Below, one piece after another: positions 52,183 to 60,789 of a stretch of 64,000 nucleotides of DNA. Below the pieces are notes generated by a model, which saw nothing but the letters and a program-made list of their open reading frames with translations, ran no database searches and had not been told where the DNA came from. This stretch comes from Asanoa ishikariensis (GTDB lineage Bacteria > Actinomycetota > Actinomycetes > Mycobacteriales > Micromonosporaceae). The translations under genes were made by a program, and so were the position numbers. The stretch spans positions 320,193 to 384,192 of the forward strand of contig NZ_FNQB01000004.1 of assembly GCF_900107455.1 (NCBI RefSeq), in the 5' to 3' direction. The number at the start of each line of letters is the position of its first letter. Positions within the stretch are counted from its first letter, which is position 1.

Positions 52183-52641
52183 TCACTGAGCCGGTGGCTG
52201 GACGAGTTCGAGCGTAATGTCGTCCGGGTCCAGGAAATAGCATGTGAACCCGCCGCGGTTCACCCCTGCGGTTATTTCCTGTGGTGGGCTGACGAACCTT
52301 ACGCCCAGCTCGGTCAGCCGGCGGTGCTCGGCCAGCGCGTCACGCACGACGAAGGCGAGGTGCGCGGCACCCGGGCGGTGTCGTTCCGGGCCGAACGGCT
52401 CACCGCGCGGCACGACGTACTCCACGAGCTCCAGGTCGTGCGTCGAGTGAGTACGGTCCTGGCCGGGAATGGCGAGCTGGGCCACGCGCAACTCGGCGTC
52501 CGGGTAGCCGACCAGGCGGCGGGTGTACTCATTGGACTGGACCTGCTGGTGCACGAGCGTCAGTCCCAGCACGTCCCGGTAGAACGCGACGCTGCGGTCA
52601 ATGTCCGCGACCGTGAAGCTGAAGTGCCACATGCCGTTCAC
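52183..52641 (-). CDS. VOC (glyoxalase/dioxygenase fold) enzyme
   Basis: A 152-residue vicinal-oxygen-chelate protein. Metal-ligand region: MWHFSFTVADIDRSVAFYRDVLGL, then AAHLAFVVRDALAEHRRL, and the C-terminal GGFTCYFLDPDDITLELVQ with the third-ligand Glu. Length and pattern match single-subunit VOC lyases and isomerases, for example epimerase or lactoylglutathione lyase relatives. GTG start overlapping the E1beta stop (GTGA), so it is translated with the dehydrogenase. Substrate unknown; probably a keto-sugar or dicarbonyl intermediate. Confidence 0.85.
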   Translation of the reverse strand: MNGMWHFSFTVADIDRSVAFYRDVLGLTLVHQQVQSNEYTRRLVGYPDAELRVAQLAIPGQDRTHSTHDLELVEYVVPRGEPFGPERHRPGAAHLAFVVRDALAEHRRLTELGVRFVSPPQEITAGVNRGGFTCYFLDPDDITLELVQPPAQ

Positions 52642-53621
52642 CCGGCCACCGCCGCGCGCAGGCCGCTGACGATGTCGTCCTCCTGCGGCAGCACCGCGGC
52701 CGCGAGGCCGACCGCCGCGGGGATCCGGCTGTCCCGGGCGCCGATCCGGCGCGGTGGGCTCTTCAGCGTCGCGCCGCTCTCCACGACCCGGGCCACGACC
52801 TCGGCGCCGAAGCCGCCCGTCGTGTTGGCCTCGTGCACGACGACCAGCCGGCCGGTGCGGGCCACGCTCGCGGCGACCGCCGCGTGGTCGAACGGGTTGA
52901 GCCAGACGGCCTCGATGACCTCGGCGTCGATGCCCTCGGCGGCGAGCCGGTCGGCGCCGGCCAGCACCCGGCTGGTGATCGAGCCCCAGGTGACGACCGT
53001 GACGTCCGCGCCCGGTCGGCGCAGCCGGTGCCCACCGATCGGCGCCGGGTCACCACCGATCTCGATCTCGGCCTTCGGACCCGCGTACAGCGAGCGGTTC
53101 TCGATGACCACCACCGGGTCGTCGCAGGCGACGGCGGAGCGCAGCACGTCGTACGCGTCCTGCGGTGTCGAGGTCATCGCCACCCGGATGCCGGGCACGT
53201 GCAGCAGCAGCGCCTCCATGTTCTGCGAATGCTGTGCACAAGCGCCGGGCGCGTTGCCCTGCTGGGTGCGGATCGTCAACGGCGCGGTCAGCCGCCCCTC
53301 GGACACGTAGCGCACGTTGGAAGCCTGGTTCACGATCTGGTCGAACGCGACGAACATGAAGTCCATCCACATGATCTCCACGATCGGCCGGCGGCCCATC
53401 ATCGCGGAGCCGATCGCGGCGCCCAGCATCGCGGTCTCGGAGATCGGGGTGTCGAAGACCCGCGGGCCGAACGCCTTGCGCAGGCCGCGGGTCACGCCGA
53501 AGACGCCACCGGGCACGGCCACGTCCTCGCCGAAGAGGATCGCCTCCGGGTAGTCATCGAGGGACCGGGCCAGCGCGGCGTTGACCGCGCCGCCGTAGTT
53601 GAGCTTGACGGTCTCACGCAT
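52638..53621 (-). CDS. 2-oxoacid/acetoin dehydrogenase E1 beta subunit (transketolase-like)
   Basis: A 327-residue E1 beta subunit. Landmarks: NYGGAVNAALARSLDDYPEAILFGEDV, GVTRGLRKAFGPRVFDTPISE, SAMMGRRPIVEIMWMDFMFVAFDQIVNQ, and the C-terminal transketolase domain VTVVTWGSITSRVL with VVVHEANTTGGFGAEVVARV. It pairs with the E1alpha gene, overlapping it by 8 bases, to make a TPP-dependent decarboxylase of the acetoin or branched-chain type. No E2 or E3 gene is in this operon. Confidence 0.92.
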   Translation of the reverse strand: MRETVKLNYGGAVNAALARSLDDYPEAILFGEDVAVPGGVFGVTRGLRKAFGPRVFDTPISETAMLGAAIGSAMMGRRPIVEIMWMDFMFVAFDQIVNQASNVRYVSEGRLTAPLTIRTQQGNAPGACAQHSQNMEALLLHVPGIRVAMTSTPQDAYDVLRSAVACDDPVVVIENRSLYAGPKAEIEIGGDPAPIGGHRLRRPGADVTVVTWGSITSRVLAGADRLAAEGIDAEVIEAVWLNPFDHAAVAASVARTGRLVVVHEANTTGGFGAEVVARVVESGATLKSPPRRIGARDSRIPAAVGLAAAVLPQEDDIVSGLRAAVAG

Positions 53622-54564
53622 AGAGGTGCTCCAGAGCGGTAGCGGGGTCGGCGGCGGAGGCGGCGAGGGCGCGCCGGGCGGCTTCCTCGATCTCGGTGAC
53701 GGCACGGCGGCGCGCGGCGTCGACGGTGTCCGCGGCGACGCCGGAGGCGATGAGCTGGTGGGAGAGCCGGACGATGGGTTCCGCGGCGAGGTCGGCCTCG
53801 AGCTCGCCCTCGGGCCGGTACTGCTGCGCGTCACCGATGTAGTGGCCGACGATCCGGCGCGTATGCGCCTCGATGAAGGTCGGTCCGAGCCCGTGCCGGG
53901 CGGTCTGGATCGCGAGCGCGGTCGCGGCGGCCACCTCGGCCGCGTCGTTGCCGTCGACCCGCGTGGCCGGGATGCCCAGGGCGGTGGCCCGCGCCGACAG
54001 GTCGGGGTTGCGGACCATGTCGTTGATCGGCGTCAGCTCGGAGTACTTGTTGTTCTCGCAGACGAAGATCACGGGCAGGTTCATCGCGGCGGCGAAGTTC
54101 ATCGCCTCGGGCACGGCGCCCTGGTTCATCGCACCGTCGCCGAAGACGGTCACGACGACCCGGCCGCTCTTGTCGAACGTGCTGGCCAGGGCGGCTCCGG
54201 TGGCGATGGGGGCGCCGGCGCCGACGATGGAGTTCTCGCCGTAGAAGCCGTACTCGGGAGCGGAGAAGTGGGCCGATCCACCCCGTCCGCCGTTGACGCC
54301 GGCCGTGCGGGCCAGCACCTCGGCGAGGATGGGGAAGGCCGGGACGCCGCGGGCCATCGCCCAGCCGTGCCCGCGGTAGGTGGCGAAGACGGCGTCCTGC
54401 TTGCGCAGTTGACCGCAGACGCCGACCGCCACCGCCTCCTGGCCGTTGCTGAGGTGTACGGAGCCGACGACGTCGCCGGCGAGGCGCAGCTCGAGGATCT
54501 TCTCCTCCAGCACGCGGATCCGCCACATGGCGTGCAGGTCGGCCAAGTGGTCGTCGGTTGTCAT
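53614..54564 (-). CDS. TPP-dependent dehydrogenase E1 alpha subunit
   Basis: A 316-residue E1 alpha subunit. The TPP-binding motif runs from GDGAMNQGAVPEAMNFAAAM to VCENNKYSE. Other landmarks are YRGHGWAMARGVP and the phosphorylation-loop-like IEAHTRRIVGHYIGD. The family (PDH, acetoin and branched-chain E1) decarboxylates 2-oxo acids or cleaves acetoin. ATG 54564 has GGGAG upstream. It lies between the SDR and E1beta genes in one operon, consistent with a sugar breakdown product being oxidised by the SDR and then decarboxylated. Confidence 0.93.
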   Translation of the reverse strand: MTTDDHLADLHAMWRIRVLEEKILELRLAGDVVGSVHLSNGQEAVAVGVCGQLRKQDAVFATYRGHGWAMARGVPAFPILAEVLARTAGVNGGRGGSAHFSAPEYGFYGENSIVGAGAPIATGAALASTFDKSGRVVVTVFGDGAMNQGAVPEAMNFAAAMNLPVIFVCENNKYSELTPINDMVRNPDLSARATALGIPATRVDGNDAAEVAAATALAIQTARHGLGPTFIEAHTRRIVGHYIGDAQQYRPEGELEADLAAEPIVRLSHQLIASGVAADTVDAARRRAVTEIEEAARRALAASAADPATALEHLYA

Positions 54565-54577
54565 CCGTGCTCCCTGT

Positions 54578-55372
54578 TCAGTCCATCTCGAGGCCGCCGT
54601 CGACGTTGACGGCCTGTCCGGTGATGTAGGCGGCGAGGTCACTGGCGAGGAAGGCCACGACAGCGGCGAGCTCCTCGACCGTGCCGAGCCGTTGCAGCGG
54701 CGTCTTGGCGGTGACCTCGTCGAGGTAGCGCTGGCCGGCGCCGGGCCCGTACTCGCGGTCCCGGTCCTGCACGATCCCGCGCCACATGTCGGTGAAGAAG
54801 ACGCCGGGACAGACCGCATTCACCCGGACCTTCGGCGCGTACGCCAGGGCGGCGGACTTGGTCAGCGACAGCAATGCGGTCTTGCTGGCGGCGTACGCCG
54901 GCGCGGCGGGCCGCCCGGAGCGCGCGGCGACGGAGGCGATGCTCACGACGGAGCCGCCGGCCTCGGCCATCAGCCCGCAGGCGGCCTGCACGGTGTGGAA
55001 CACACCGGTCAGGTTGATGTCGATCACCCGCTGCCACTCGTCGGCGGTGACCTCGGCCATCGGCTTGGTCTGCATGATCCCGGTGGCGTTGATTAGGGTG
55101 TCGAGCCGGCCGCCGAACGCGTGCGCGCGGTGAGGCAGGTCCCGGCAGGTCGCGACGTCAGCAAGATCGACGCCGATGGCCTCGACGCGGCCACCGGGGG
55201 CGCGCAGTTCGGCGGCGACCTGGTCCAGGCGGTCGCCGGGCAGGTCGGCCAGCACGACGTTGCCGCCGGCCGCGAGGTAGGCGCGGGCGCAGGCCGAGCC
55301 GAGGCCGCCGGCCCCGCCGGTGATCAGCGCCCACCGGCCCGCGAAGTCGATGCGCGGCGCGCGCTCGTTCAT
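54578..55372 (-). CDS. Short-chain dehydrogenase/reductase
   Basis: A 264-residue classical SDR. NAD(P) motif TGGAGGLGSACA, acidic ADLPGD after beta-2 suggesting NAD preference, NATG, catalytic Ser in SIASVAA, and YAASK. The C-terminus GQAVNVDGGLEMD is typical. It is the first gene of the LacI-controlled operon, with a palindromic operator 14 bases before the start. Likely oxidises a sugar or sugar acid alcohol group; related family members include glucose and fuconate dehydrogenases. Confidence 0.93.
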   Translation of the reverse strand: MNERAPRIDFAGRWALITGGAGGLGSACARAYLAAGGNVVLADLPGDRLDQVAAELRAPGGRVEAIGVDLADVATCRDLPHRAHAFGGRLDTLINATGIMQTKPMAEVTADEWQRVIDINLTGVFHTVQAACGLMAEAGGSVVSIASVAARSGRPAAPAYAASKTALLSLTKSAALAYAPKVRVNAVCPGVFFTDMWRGIVQDRDREYGPGAGQRYLDEVTAKTPLQRLGTVEELAAVVAFLASDLAAYITGQAVNVDGGLEMD

Positions 55373-55385
55373 GTGCCGTACCCCG

Positions 55386-55399
55386 TTCAATCGTTTGAA
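55386..55399 (-). promoter_or_regulatory. LacI operator 1 (SDR operon)
   Basis: TTCAATCGTTTGAA, a 14-bp palindrome with one central mismatch, lies 14 bases before the SDR start. Core TCAATCGTTTGA is shared with the other three sites. Confidence 0.8.
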
Positions 55400-55478
55400 T
55401 CTGAGGCTAGAGGGCGGTGCCGCCCACGTCAAACCCCTGGCTGGGCCGGCCGGCGGTGACGCCGGCCGGCCCCGTTCG

Positions 55479-58400
55479 CTACTGGCCCGGTTTGCCGATG
55501 AAGGTCAGGTAGCTGGAGTCGCCGCGGCCCGAGATGCCCGTGTTGGGTCCCAGGAGCAGCCGGCCGGCCGGTGCGTCCTTCTTGAAGACGACCAGCGGCA
55601 CGTCCTGGCGGGTGGCGGGGATGTCCCACTGCGCCAGGTCGCCCGAGAACTCGTCCTTGAACAGCGTGGCGCCGTCCGGGGACGAGACCGTGATGCGGTC
55701 GTACTCGCCGACGTCGCTGCCCCCGAGGTTGACCCCGACGCGGCCGCCGGCAAACGTGTTGTCGATCCGGTCGTCCACCAGCTTGCCGTCGACGAACGTG
55801 CGCAGGTGGTTGCCGATCGCCTCGATCCGCAGCGTGTACTCATTGCCGGCGCCCGGACCGATCGGGATGACCGAGCCGATCAGCGTCGACTTGCCGTTGA
55901 CCACGGTGCTCATCCGGAGCTGGCCGAGGCCACCGGCGCTGCCCAGCGGGCCGCCGATGTTCCACACGTACCCGTTGCTCGCGTCCGTGGCCCGGAACAT
56001 CACGCTCGCGCCCACCTGGATCTGGCGGACCTTCGCCTCGATGACCTGGTCACCCCAGCCGGCTCCGACGCGGGAGAGGGTCGCCCCACCGCCCGACGCG
56101 CGCAGCCGGCCGCCGTCGACGATCTCGAACTTGCGGGCGAACTCGTGCTTGCCGACAGTCAGGTCGGTGCGGGTGAAGCCCTGCTCCTGGAGCCAGGACG
56201 GCCACCAGGTGCCCTCGCCGCGCTGGTCGAAAGCAACGTACACAGGCGCCGGCTTGGCCAGGTCGACGCTCAGGTAGGCGGCCGGGGTGTTGCGCGACGC
56301 GTCGCCGTTGGCTCCCCGCACCATGGTCGTCCCGGTCAGCTCCTTCGGAAGCGAGGTGACCTGGTCGCTGCGGTCGACGTACGCCGCCACGCCCGGGCGG
56401 GCCGCGACGAGGGCGTGCAGCTTGTCGGGCGCGGCCACGGACACGTTGGCGTCCTGGATCTGCGGCGCGGTCGCCGCGACGCCCAGGGTCTGGGTGCCGA
56501 GGCGCTTGACCGCGCCGGCCGGGCGACCTTCGATGCGGTCGAACCGGAAGTCACGATCGACCCGCTTCAGCGTGTACGACTTGCCGGCGCTCACGTTGAC
56601 GTCGACCGTGTCGGACCGGGTGCTGCGGACGACCGCCTTGCCCCGGCCGTCGACGACCTCGATCGCTTTGCCCGGCCACGGGTTCTGGATGCGGATGGTG
56701 TCGGTGGAGCCGGCCTGGATGCCGACTTCGTTCGGCTCGCCGCCGCTGACCTGGGTGCTGATCCGGTGCCCGCCGGCGATCAGCGCCGAGCCTTCGACGG
56801 TCCAGCCGGCCGGGATCGCCGACGCGACCCGCACGGTGCCGCCGTTGCTCTGGACCAGTGCGTCCTGGAGGGCGTTGGCGACCACGGCGTTCCACGAGCT
56901 GTACAGGTTGTGAATCGACGCGGGGTCGTCGTTGCGGCCGTGGCCCGAGAACCCGTTGGGGTACTTCTGGAGGTCCGCGGTGCCCTGGACGATCAGGCGC
57001 CGCATGTCGTCGGCCCGCCCGAGGTCCGCCGCCCAGACCGGGGACTCGTCCCACTCGCGGGTCAACGGGAAGCCGCGCTGGGCGAAGGTGTCCTGCATGA
57101 CGGCGTCGTCGGGTCCTGTCAGGCCCCACGGGGCGAGCGGCTCCAGATCCGTGTTCTGGGTGTTCTTGGCCGGCTCGTTGGTCGCCGACCAGGCGTACAC
57201 CTGCTTGCCGTTGCGGGTCGTGGTGGGCAGGTTCGGCAGCTTGGTGAGCGCGGCGCGCAGCTTGCCGGCCAGGTCGGCGTCACCGCGGTCCGCGGCGAGG
57301 TCGGCGATGACCGGGAACATGACCCGCATGCCCGCGAGGTCGGGTGTCGGGTCGGCCGCGTCCCACTGGGTCTCGAACGAGTTGACGTGCTCGAGGTGGA
57401 GCTTGCCGTCCGTGCCTTCCTTGAGTTGCGAGAGGTAGAAGCGGGCGACCTCGCTCATCAGCGGGTAGCCCTGGTCGAGCACCTTGGGGTCCTGGGTGAA
57501 CTCGTACTGGCGCCACAGGTCGTGTGACACCTCGAGGCCGCCGGTCAGGATCGCGTTCGTCCATGTTGGAGCCTGGCCGTTGACGCAACCATCGGGGGTG
57601 CCGTCGTAGCGAATCAGTTCCGGGACACAGGTGCCGTCGGCGCCGGCCCAGTGGGCCTGCGTCCACGCCTTCATCTGCGCGAGGTGGCTCGTGTAGAGGT
57701 TGAGGTACGGCGCGTTGAAGCTCGCGGTGCCGGCGCCGTAGTTGGCGTTGACCTGCTGGCGCAGGTTGAAATGGAACCAGGTCGACGGCGAGACGGGGGT
57801 GTCCTGCCACGGGTAGAGCATGTTGGCCGCACCGGCCTGCCCGGTCGGCAGAGTGTTCCGCTGGGTCGCGGCCGTCGTGTAGAGCTGCTGGGCGCGCAGC
57901 GCCTCGGCGTACTCTCCCGTGCCGTCCTTCGACGTGATCTTCATCGGGGCGGCCTGCCGCCAGAAGTCGTGCCACCAGCTCAGGTGCGCCTGGTCGACCC
58001 GTTTGTCGGTCGCGCCGGCGACCGCCTTCTGGCTCGCGGCGGCGAGGTCGCCGCCGGTGTAGGCAGGGGCGCCGACGACGATGCGGAAGCTGCCGTTCGC
58101 GTTGGGCTTGAAGGTCAGCCGGACCGTGTCGGCGTCGACGACGGTGGCGCGGACGTCGCGGGCGTCGGCGGTCAGTGCGGCGACCGCACCACCGGCGGCG
58201 AACGTTTCGGCGAGCGCGCCGATCTTTCCGTCCGCGTACGTGGTGGGCTTGCGTCCCTCCCACAGGTTGAGGTCGGCGGTCTGCTCCTTGCCCGGCTTGG
58301 CCCCGGTCACCTCAAGGACGAGCTGGTCGCGGTCAGCACGGACGAAGGTGCGCGCCGACATGCCCCGGCCGCTCTGCTCCAGCACGGCGTCGCCGATGTT

Positions 58401-58766
58401 GAGCCGCCCTTTGTAGTTGGGCGCGGCGGCGAGGTCGAACAGGCCCGGCACGACGAGCCGGCCGGCGGACTTCAGGTCGGGAAAGGTGTCGTTGCGGTTG
58501 AGCTGCGCGGTGAACCCGTCCTGCGCCCAGACGGCCGCACCGAGGCGGCCGTTGCCTAACGGCATGCTCTGGTAGTCGCGCCATGCCGGTGCCTCGAGCA
58601 CGAGGTCGGAGCGCGACACGACACCGGCGGTGTCGACCTGCAACGCGCCGTCCCGCCAGGCCGAGGTTGTCTGGTGCGCCGGAGCGGCCCGCGCCGCGGG
58701 TGCGACAGCTCCCAGGGCCGCCGTCACGGCGACCGTGACCGCCATCGTGGTGAACGCCTTACCCAT
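55479..58766 (-). CDS. Large secreted GH95-like glycosidase with C-terminal lectin-like domain
   Basis: A 1095-residue exported protein. The signal peptide ends near APAARAA. The N-domain motif WRDYQSMPLGNGRLGAAVWAQDG followed by LNRNDTF is the start pattern of GH95 (alpha-L-fucosidase/galactosidase). The (alpha/alpha)6 barrel spans about 270-660 (PWQDTPVSPSTWFHFNLRQQ, TNAILTGGLEVSHDLWRQY, HLEHVNSFETQWD). Residues about 880-1090 form a DUF1080/LamG-like sandwich (DQVIEAKVRQIQVGASVMFRA, DGKLVDDRIDNTFAGG). Active-site residues differ enough from typical GH95 that the exact specificity is open. Its promoter carries two LacI operators. Confidence 0.75.
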   Translation of the reverse strand: MGKAFTTMAVTVAVTAALGAVAPAARAAPAHQTTSAWRDGALQVDTAGVVSRSDLVLEAPAWRDYQSMPLGNGRLGAAVWAQDGFTAQLNRNDTFPDLKSAGRLVVPGLFDLAAAPNYKGRLNIGDAVLEQSGRGMSARTFVRADRDQLVLEVTGAKPGKEQTADLNLWEGRKPTTYADGKIGALAETFAAGGAVAALTADARDVRATVVDADTVRLTFKPNANGSFRIVVGAPAYTGGDLAAASQKAVAGATDKRVDQAHLSWWHDFWRQAAPMKITSKDGTGEYAEALRAQQLYTTAATQRNTLPTGQAGAANMLYPWQDTPVSPSTWFHFNLRQQVNANYGAGTASFNAPYLNLYTSHLAQMKAWTQAHWAGADGTCVPELIRYDGTPDGCVNGQAPTWTNAILTGGLEVSHDLWRQYEFTQDPKVLDQGYPLMSEVARFYLSQLKEGTDGKLHLEHVNSFETQWDAADPTPDLAGMRVMFPVIADLAADRGDADLAGKLRAALTKLPNLPTTTRNGKQVYAWSATNEPAKNTQNTDLEPLAPWGLTGPDDAVMQDTFAQRGFPLTREWDESPVWAADLGRADDMRRLIVQGTADLQKYPNGFSGHGRNDDPASIHNLYSSWNAVVANALQDALVQSNGGTVRVASAIPAGWTVEGSALIAGGHRISTQVSGGEPNEVGIQAGSTDTIRIQNPWPGKAIEVVDGRGKAVVRSTRSDTVDVNVSAGKSYTLKRVDRDFRFDRIEGRPAGAVKRLGTQTLGVAATAPQIQDANVSVAAPDKLHALVAARPGVAAYVDRSDQVTSLPKELTGTTMVRGANGDASRNTPAAYLSVDLAKPAPVYVAFDQRGEGTWWPSWLQEQGFTRTDLTVGKHEFARKFEIVDGGRLRASGGGATLSRVGAGWGDQVIEAKVRQIQVGASVMFRATDASNGYVWNIGGPLGSAGGLGQLRMSTVVNGKSTLIGSVIPIGPGAGNEYTLRIEAIGNHLRTFVDGKLVDDRIDNTFAGGRVGVNLGGSDVGEYDRITVSSPDGATLFKDEFSGDLAQWDIPATRQDVPLVVFKKDAPAGRLLLGPNTGISGRGDSSYLTFIGKPGQ

Positions 58767-58784
58767 CGGACCACCATCCCTTTG

Positions 58785-58798
58785 GTCAAACGTTTGAC
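58785..58798 (-). promoter_or_regulatory. LacI operator 2 (GH95-like promoter, at the start point)
   Basis: GTCAAACGTTTGAC is a perfect 14-bp palindrome. It falls at the expected transcription start of the GH95-like gene, about 18 bases before its ATG. Confidence 0.85.
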
Positions 58799-58804
58799 TG
58801 GATC

Positions 58805-58833
58805 ATGCTAATCTTCGGATCGTTACGGGTCAA
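58805..58833 (-). promoter_or_regulatory. Promoter of the GH95-like gene
   Basis: On the minus strand TTGACC (58828-58833) and TAGCAT (58805-58810) are 17 bases apart, a good vegetative promoter. The -35 overlaps LacI operator 3, and the start point overlaps operator 2, a typical double-block layout. Confidence 0.75.
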
Positions 58834-58842
58834 TCGTTTGAC
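58829..58842. promoter_or_regulatory. LacI operator 3 (shared by divergent genes)
   Basis: GTCAATCGTTTGAC lies 14 bases before the start of the muconolactone-isomerase-like gene and over the -35 of the GH95-like promoter. It can control both directions. Confidence 0.85.
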
Positions 58843-58856
58843 CGGAAGGGCATCGC

Positions 58857-59165
58857 ATGATCGAGTTCCTGACCCAGGCGACGGTCTCCCCACCTGCGGG
58901 AATCGCCGCCGACGAACTCGACGATCTCCGGCGACGCGAGGCGGCCCGGGCCGCGGAACTCGCCGAGGAGGGCCGGTTGGTCCGGGCCTGGCGACCACAC
59001 GGCGCCGCGGGCTGGGCCAACGTCTGCCTCTGGCGGGCGGCGGACGAGCAGGACCTGTGGCGGACCCTGGCCACCTTGCCGTTCTTCCCGCACATGACCG
59101 TCGAGGTGCGCCAGCTAGACCCACACCCGAACGACCCGCGGTCGCAGGCAAAGCGAGCCGACTGA
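58857..59165 (+). CDS. Muconolactone delta-isomerase-like small protein
   Basis: A 102-residue ferredoxin-fold protein matching CatC: FLTQATVSPP, AARAAELAEEGRLVRAWRPHG, WANVCLWRAADEQDLWRTLATLPFFPHMTVEVRQLDPHP. CatC isomerises muconolactone in the beta-ketoadipate path. Here no aromatic-degradation gene is nearby; instead it is divergent from a GH95-like gene and preceded by a LacI operator. It may therefore be a sugar lactone isomerase or mutarotase-like protein that reuses this fold. SD GGAAGGG. Confidence 0.85.
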   Translation: MIEFLTQATVSPPAGIAADELDDLRRREAARAAELAEEGRLVRAWRPHGAAGWANVCLWRAADEQDLWRTLATLPFFPHMTVEVRQLDPHPNDPRSQAKRAD

Positions 59166-59365
59166 CCACGGACGACCGAGCTGGCTTTGCCGTGATCTCG
59201 CTGGTGATTCGTGAGCGGGTTGACGACACGGCAGCAATGACCTCTGCCGCCGGCACGCCTGCGCACTCTCGCGCGCCTTGTCCGGGCTCAGCAATCCGCA
59301 GCGACAACGGCGCGGCCATCTTTTCGCACCGCCGTGCGAGACCCGTCGCCGCTGGACGTGCCGGC

Positions 59366-59465
59366 TCACGACCCGTCCGCCATGGGCTCCACGGCGGCCG
59401 CCAACACGTCAAGCCTCGCGCCGTAATCCCTGTCCTGCGCCGGGAACAGGCCCACGATCGCGACG
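59366..59465 (-). pseudogene. Possible short coding remnant
   Basis: The gap 59166-59497 has no complete gene. On the minus strand a peptide RVAIVGLFPAQDRDYGARLD followed by a helical end and TGA (59366-59368) looks protein-like. It has a stop just upstream and only an internal GTG. It may be a decayed gene fragment or chance. Nothing else was seen in the gap apart from the hairpin at 59459-59495. Confidence 0.2.
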
Positions 59466-59495
59466 CGCTAGGGTTCGCGGACCCGAGTTGTCGCG
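59459..59495 (-). terminator. Hairpin after the solute-binding protein gene
   Basis: Outer arms CGCGAC (59459-59464) and GTCGCG (59490-59495) enclose an inner GGGT/ACCC stem. It begins two bases after the stop at 59498. No T-run is present. Confidence 0.45.
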
Positions 59496-59497
59496 CG

Positions 59498-60694
59498 CTA
59501 GTCCTTGTGGAACAGGGCTTCCAGCCGTTCGTGTGCCTCGGCCAGGGCGGCGTGGCCGGCTCGGTGCTCGATGACTCGGATCATCATGTCGTTGAGGATC
59601 AGGGCCATTTCCGGCCAGCGCGGGTCGACGGGCACCGAGCGCGAGTCCTGGTGCGCGTCGGCGAGCACGCCGTAGTACGGCGCCAGCGACGACACCCGTG
59701 GGTCCGCCCACGCGTCGAGTCGCGTCGCCGAGCCGCCGGACTGGGCCGTGACGACGTCCATCTCCTTCGTGGTCAGCCGGCGGATCAACTCGGCGGAGCG
59801 GGCCGGGTCCTTGGCGCCGGCCGGCACCGCGAGGACCCAGTACGCGTTCATCGTCACGCGCGACTCGCCGCCGGGCACGGGAGCGCAGCCGACCAGTCCG
59901 TGCGTGGGTGACTCCGGTGGCGCCGACATGGCGGCGAAGCCGCACCAGTTGACCATCATCGCTCCGGCACCGGCGGCGAAGCGGACGCCCGACTCGACGC
60001 TGTCCCAACCCGCCGCCGCCGGGTCCACGACTTGGCTGCCGTGCCAGAGGTCGTCGATGAAGTCGATCGCCGCCCGGGCGCTGTCGCTGTCGAGCCCGGA
60101 GCGCCCGTCGAGTACGAGCTCCCCGCCCCGGCTCCAGAGATGCATCAGGAAGTCGTAGACGTTGTTGTGCTCGTCGGGGAAGCCGGCGAGCACCGTGCCG
60201 TACAAGCCGGGCCGGGTGAACCAGACCGCCTGGTCGCGATACTCGGCCCAGGTCGCGGGGACGGCCAGCGGGTAGCCGAACCGCTCCGCGAAGCCCGCCT
60301 GCTCGGCCGGGTCGCCGTAGAGGTCGGTGCGGTAGAGGAACAGCATCGGCCCGTCGTGGTAGGCAACCCCGTAGGTCTGCCCGTCCGCGCCCGTCTGGAG
60401 CGACCGCAGCGCCGGCACCCACTGGTGTGGCCAGCCGTCGGGCGCCTCCGCCGTGAAGTCCAGCGGCAGCACCTTGCCGGCTTCGATGAGGCTCGGCAGC
60501 CAGTCGGTGACGACCATGACCACGTCGTACGCGCCGGAGGTGGCCGCGTCGCCGTCGATCAGCCGGTTCTGCAGGTCGGAGATCTCCAGCAGCTCGTAGC
60601 GCGCCGGCAGGTCGGGAAGAGCGGCGAGCTGCGTCGTCAACGACCGGTGGAAGCCGTCGAACTCGCGGCCGACGACGACCAAGGAATCGGGCAC
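59498..60694 (-). CDS. ABC-type solute-binding protein lacking a signal peptide
   Basis: A 398-residue family-1 sugar-binding fold. Landmarks: YDVVMVVTDWLPSLIEAGKVLPLDFT, TYGVAYHDGPMLFLYRTDLYGDP, VPATWAEYRDQAVWFT, and MNAYWVLAVPAGAKDPARSAELIRRLT. It starts MPDSLVVVGREFDGFHRS, so there is no signal peptide or lipobox, and no upstream in-frame start was found. GTG start with GGAAGG about 13 bases upstream. It is divergent from the Gfo/Idh gene with a LacI operator between them. It may be a cytoplasmic sugar-binding protein, or the export signal may have been lost. Confidence 0.8.
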   Translation of the reverse strand: MPDSLVVVGREFDGFHRSLTTQLAALPDLPARYELLEISDLQNRLIDGDAATSGAYDVVMVVTDWLPSLIEAGKVLPLDFTAEAPDGWPHQWVPALRSLQTGADGQTYGVAYHDGPMLFLYRTDLYGDPAEQAGFAERFGYPLAVPATWAEYRDQAVWFTRPGLYGTVLAGFPDEHNNVYDFLMHLWSRGGELVLDGRSGLDSDSARAAIDFIDDLWHGSQVVDPAAAGWDSVESGVRFAAGAGAMMVNWCGFAAMSAPPESPTHGLVGCAPVPGGESRVTMNAYWVLAVPAGAKDPARSAELIRRLTTKEMDVVTAQSGGSATRLDAWADPRVSSLAPYYGVLADAHQDSRSVPVDPRWPEMALILNDMMIRVIEHRAGHAALAEAHERLEALFHKD

Positions 60695-60720
60695 GGGGCC
60701 ACCGACCTTCCGGGCAGGCG

Positions 60721-60734
60721 TTCAAACGATTGAC
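60721..60734. promoter_or_regulatory. LacI operator 4 (between divergent SBP and Gfo/Idh genes)
   Basis: TTCAAACGATTGAC, core TCAAACGATTGA, the reverse complement of the core at operators 1 and 3. It is 26 bases from the SBP start and 55 bases from the Gfo/Idh start. A TTGACT overlaps its right end and may be a -35. Confidence 0.8.
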
Positions 60735-60789
60735 TATGTATAGCAGCCGGTGGTCTGATGGGGAAACCCCCTCGACACCAGGAGACTCG

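Noticed and set aside
58794-58814. TTGACT with TAATCT as a plus-strand promoter for the isomerase-like gene
   Set aside because: The spacer is only 9 bases; the minus-strand promoter in the same interval is far better.
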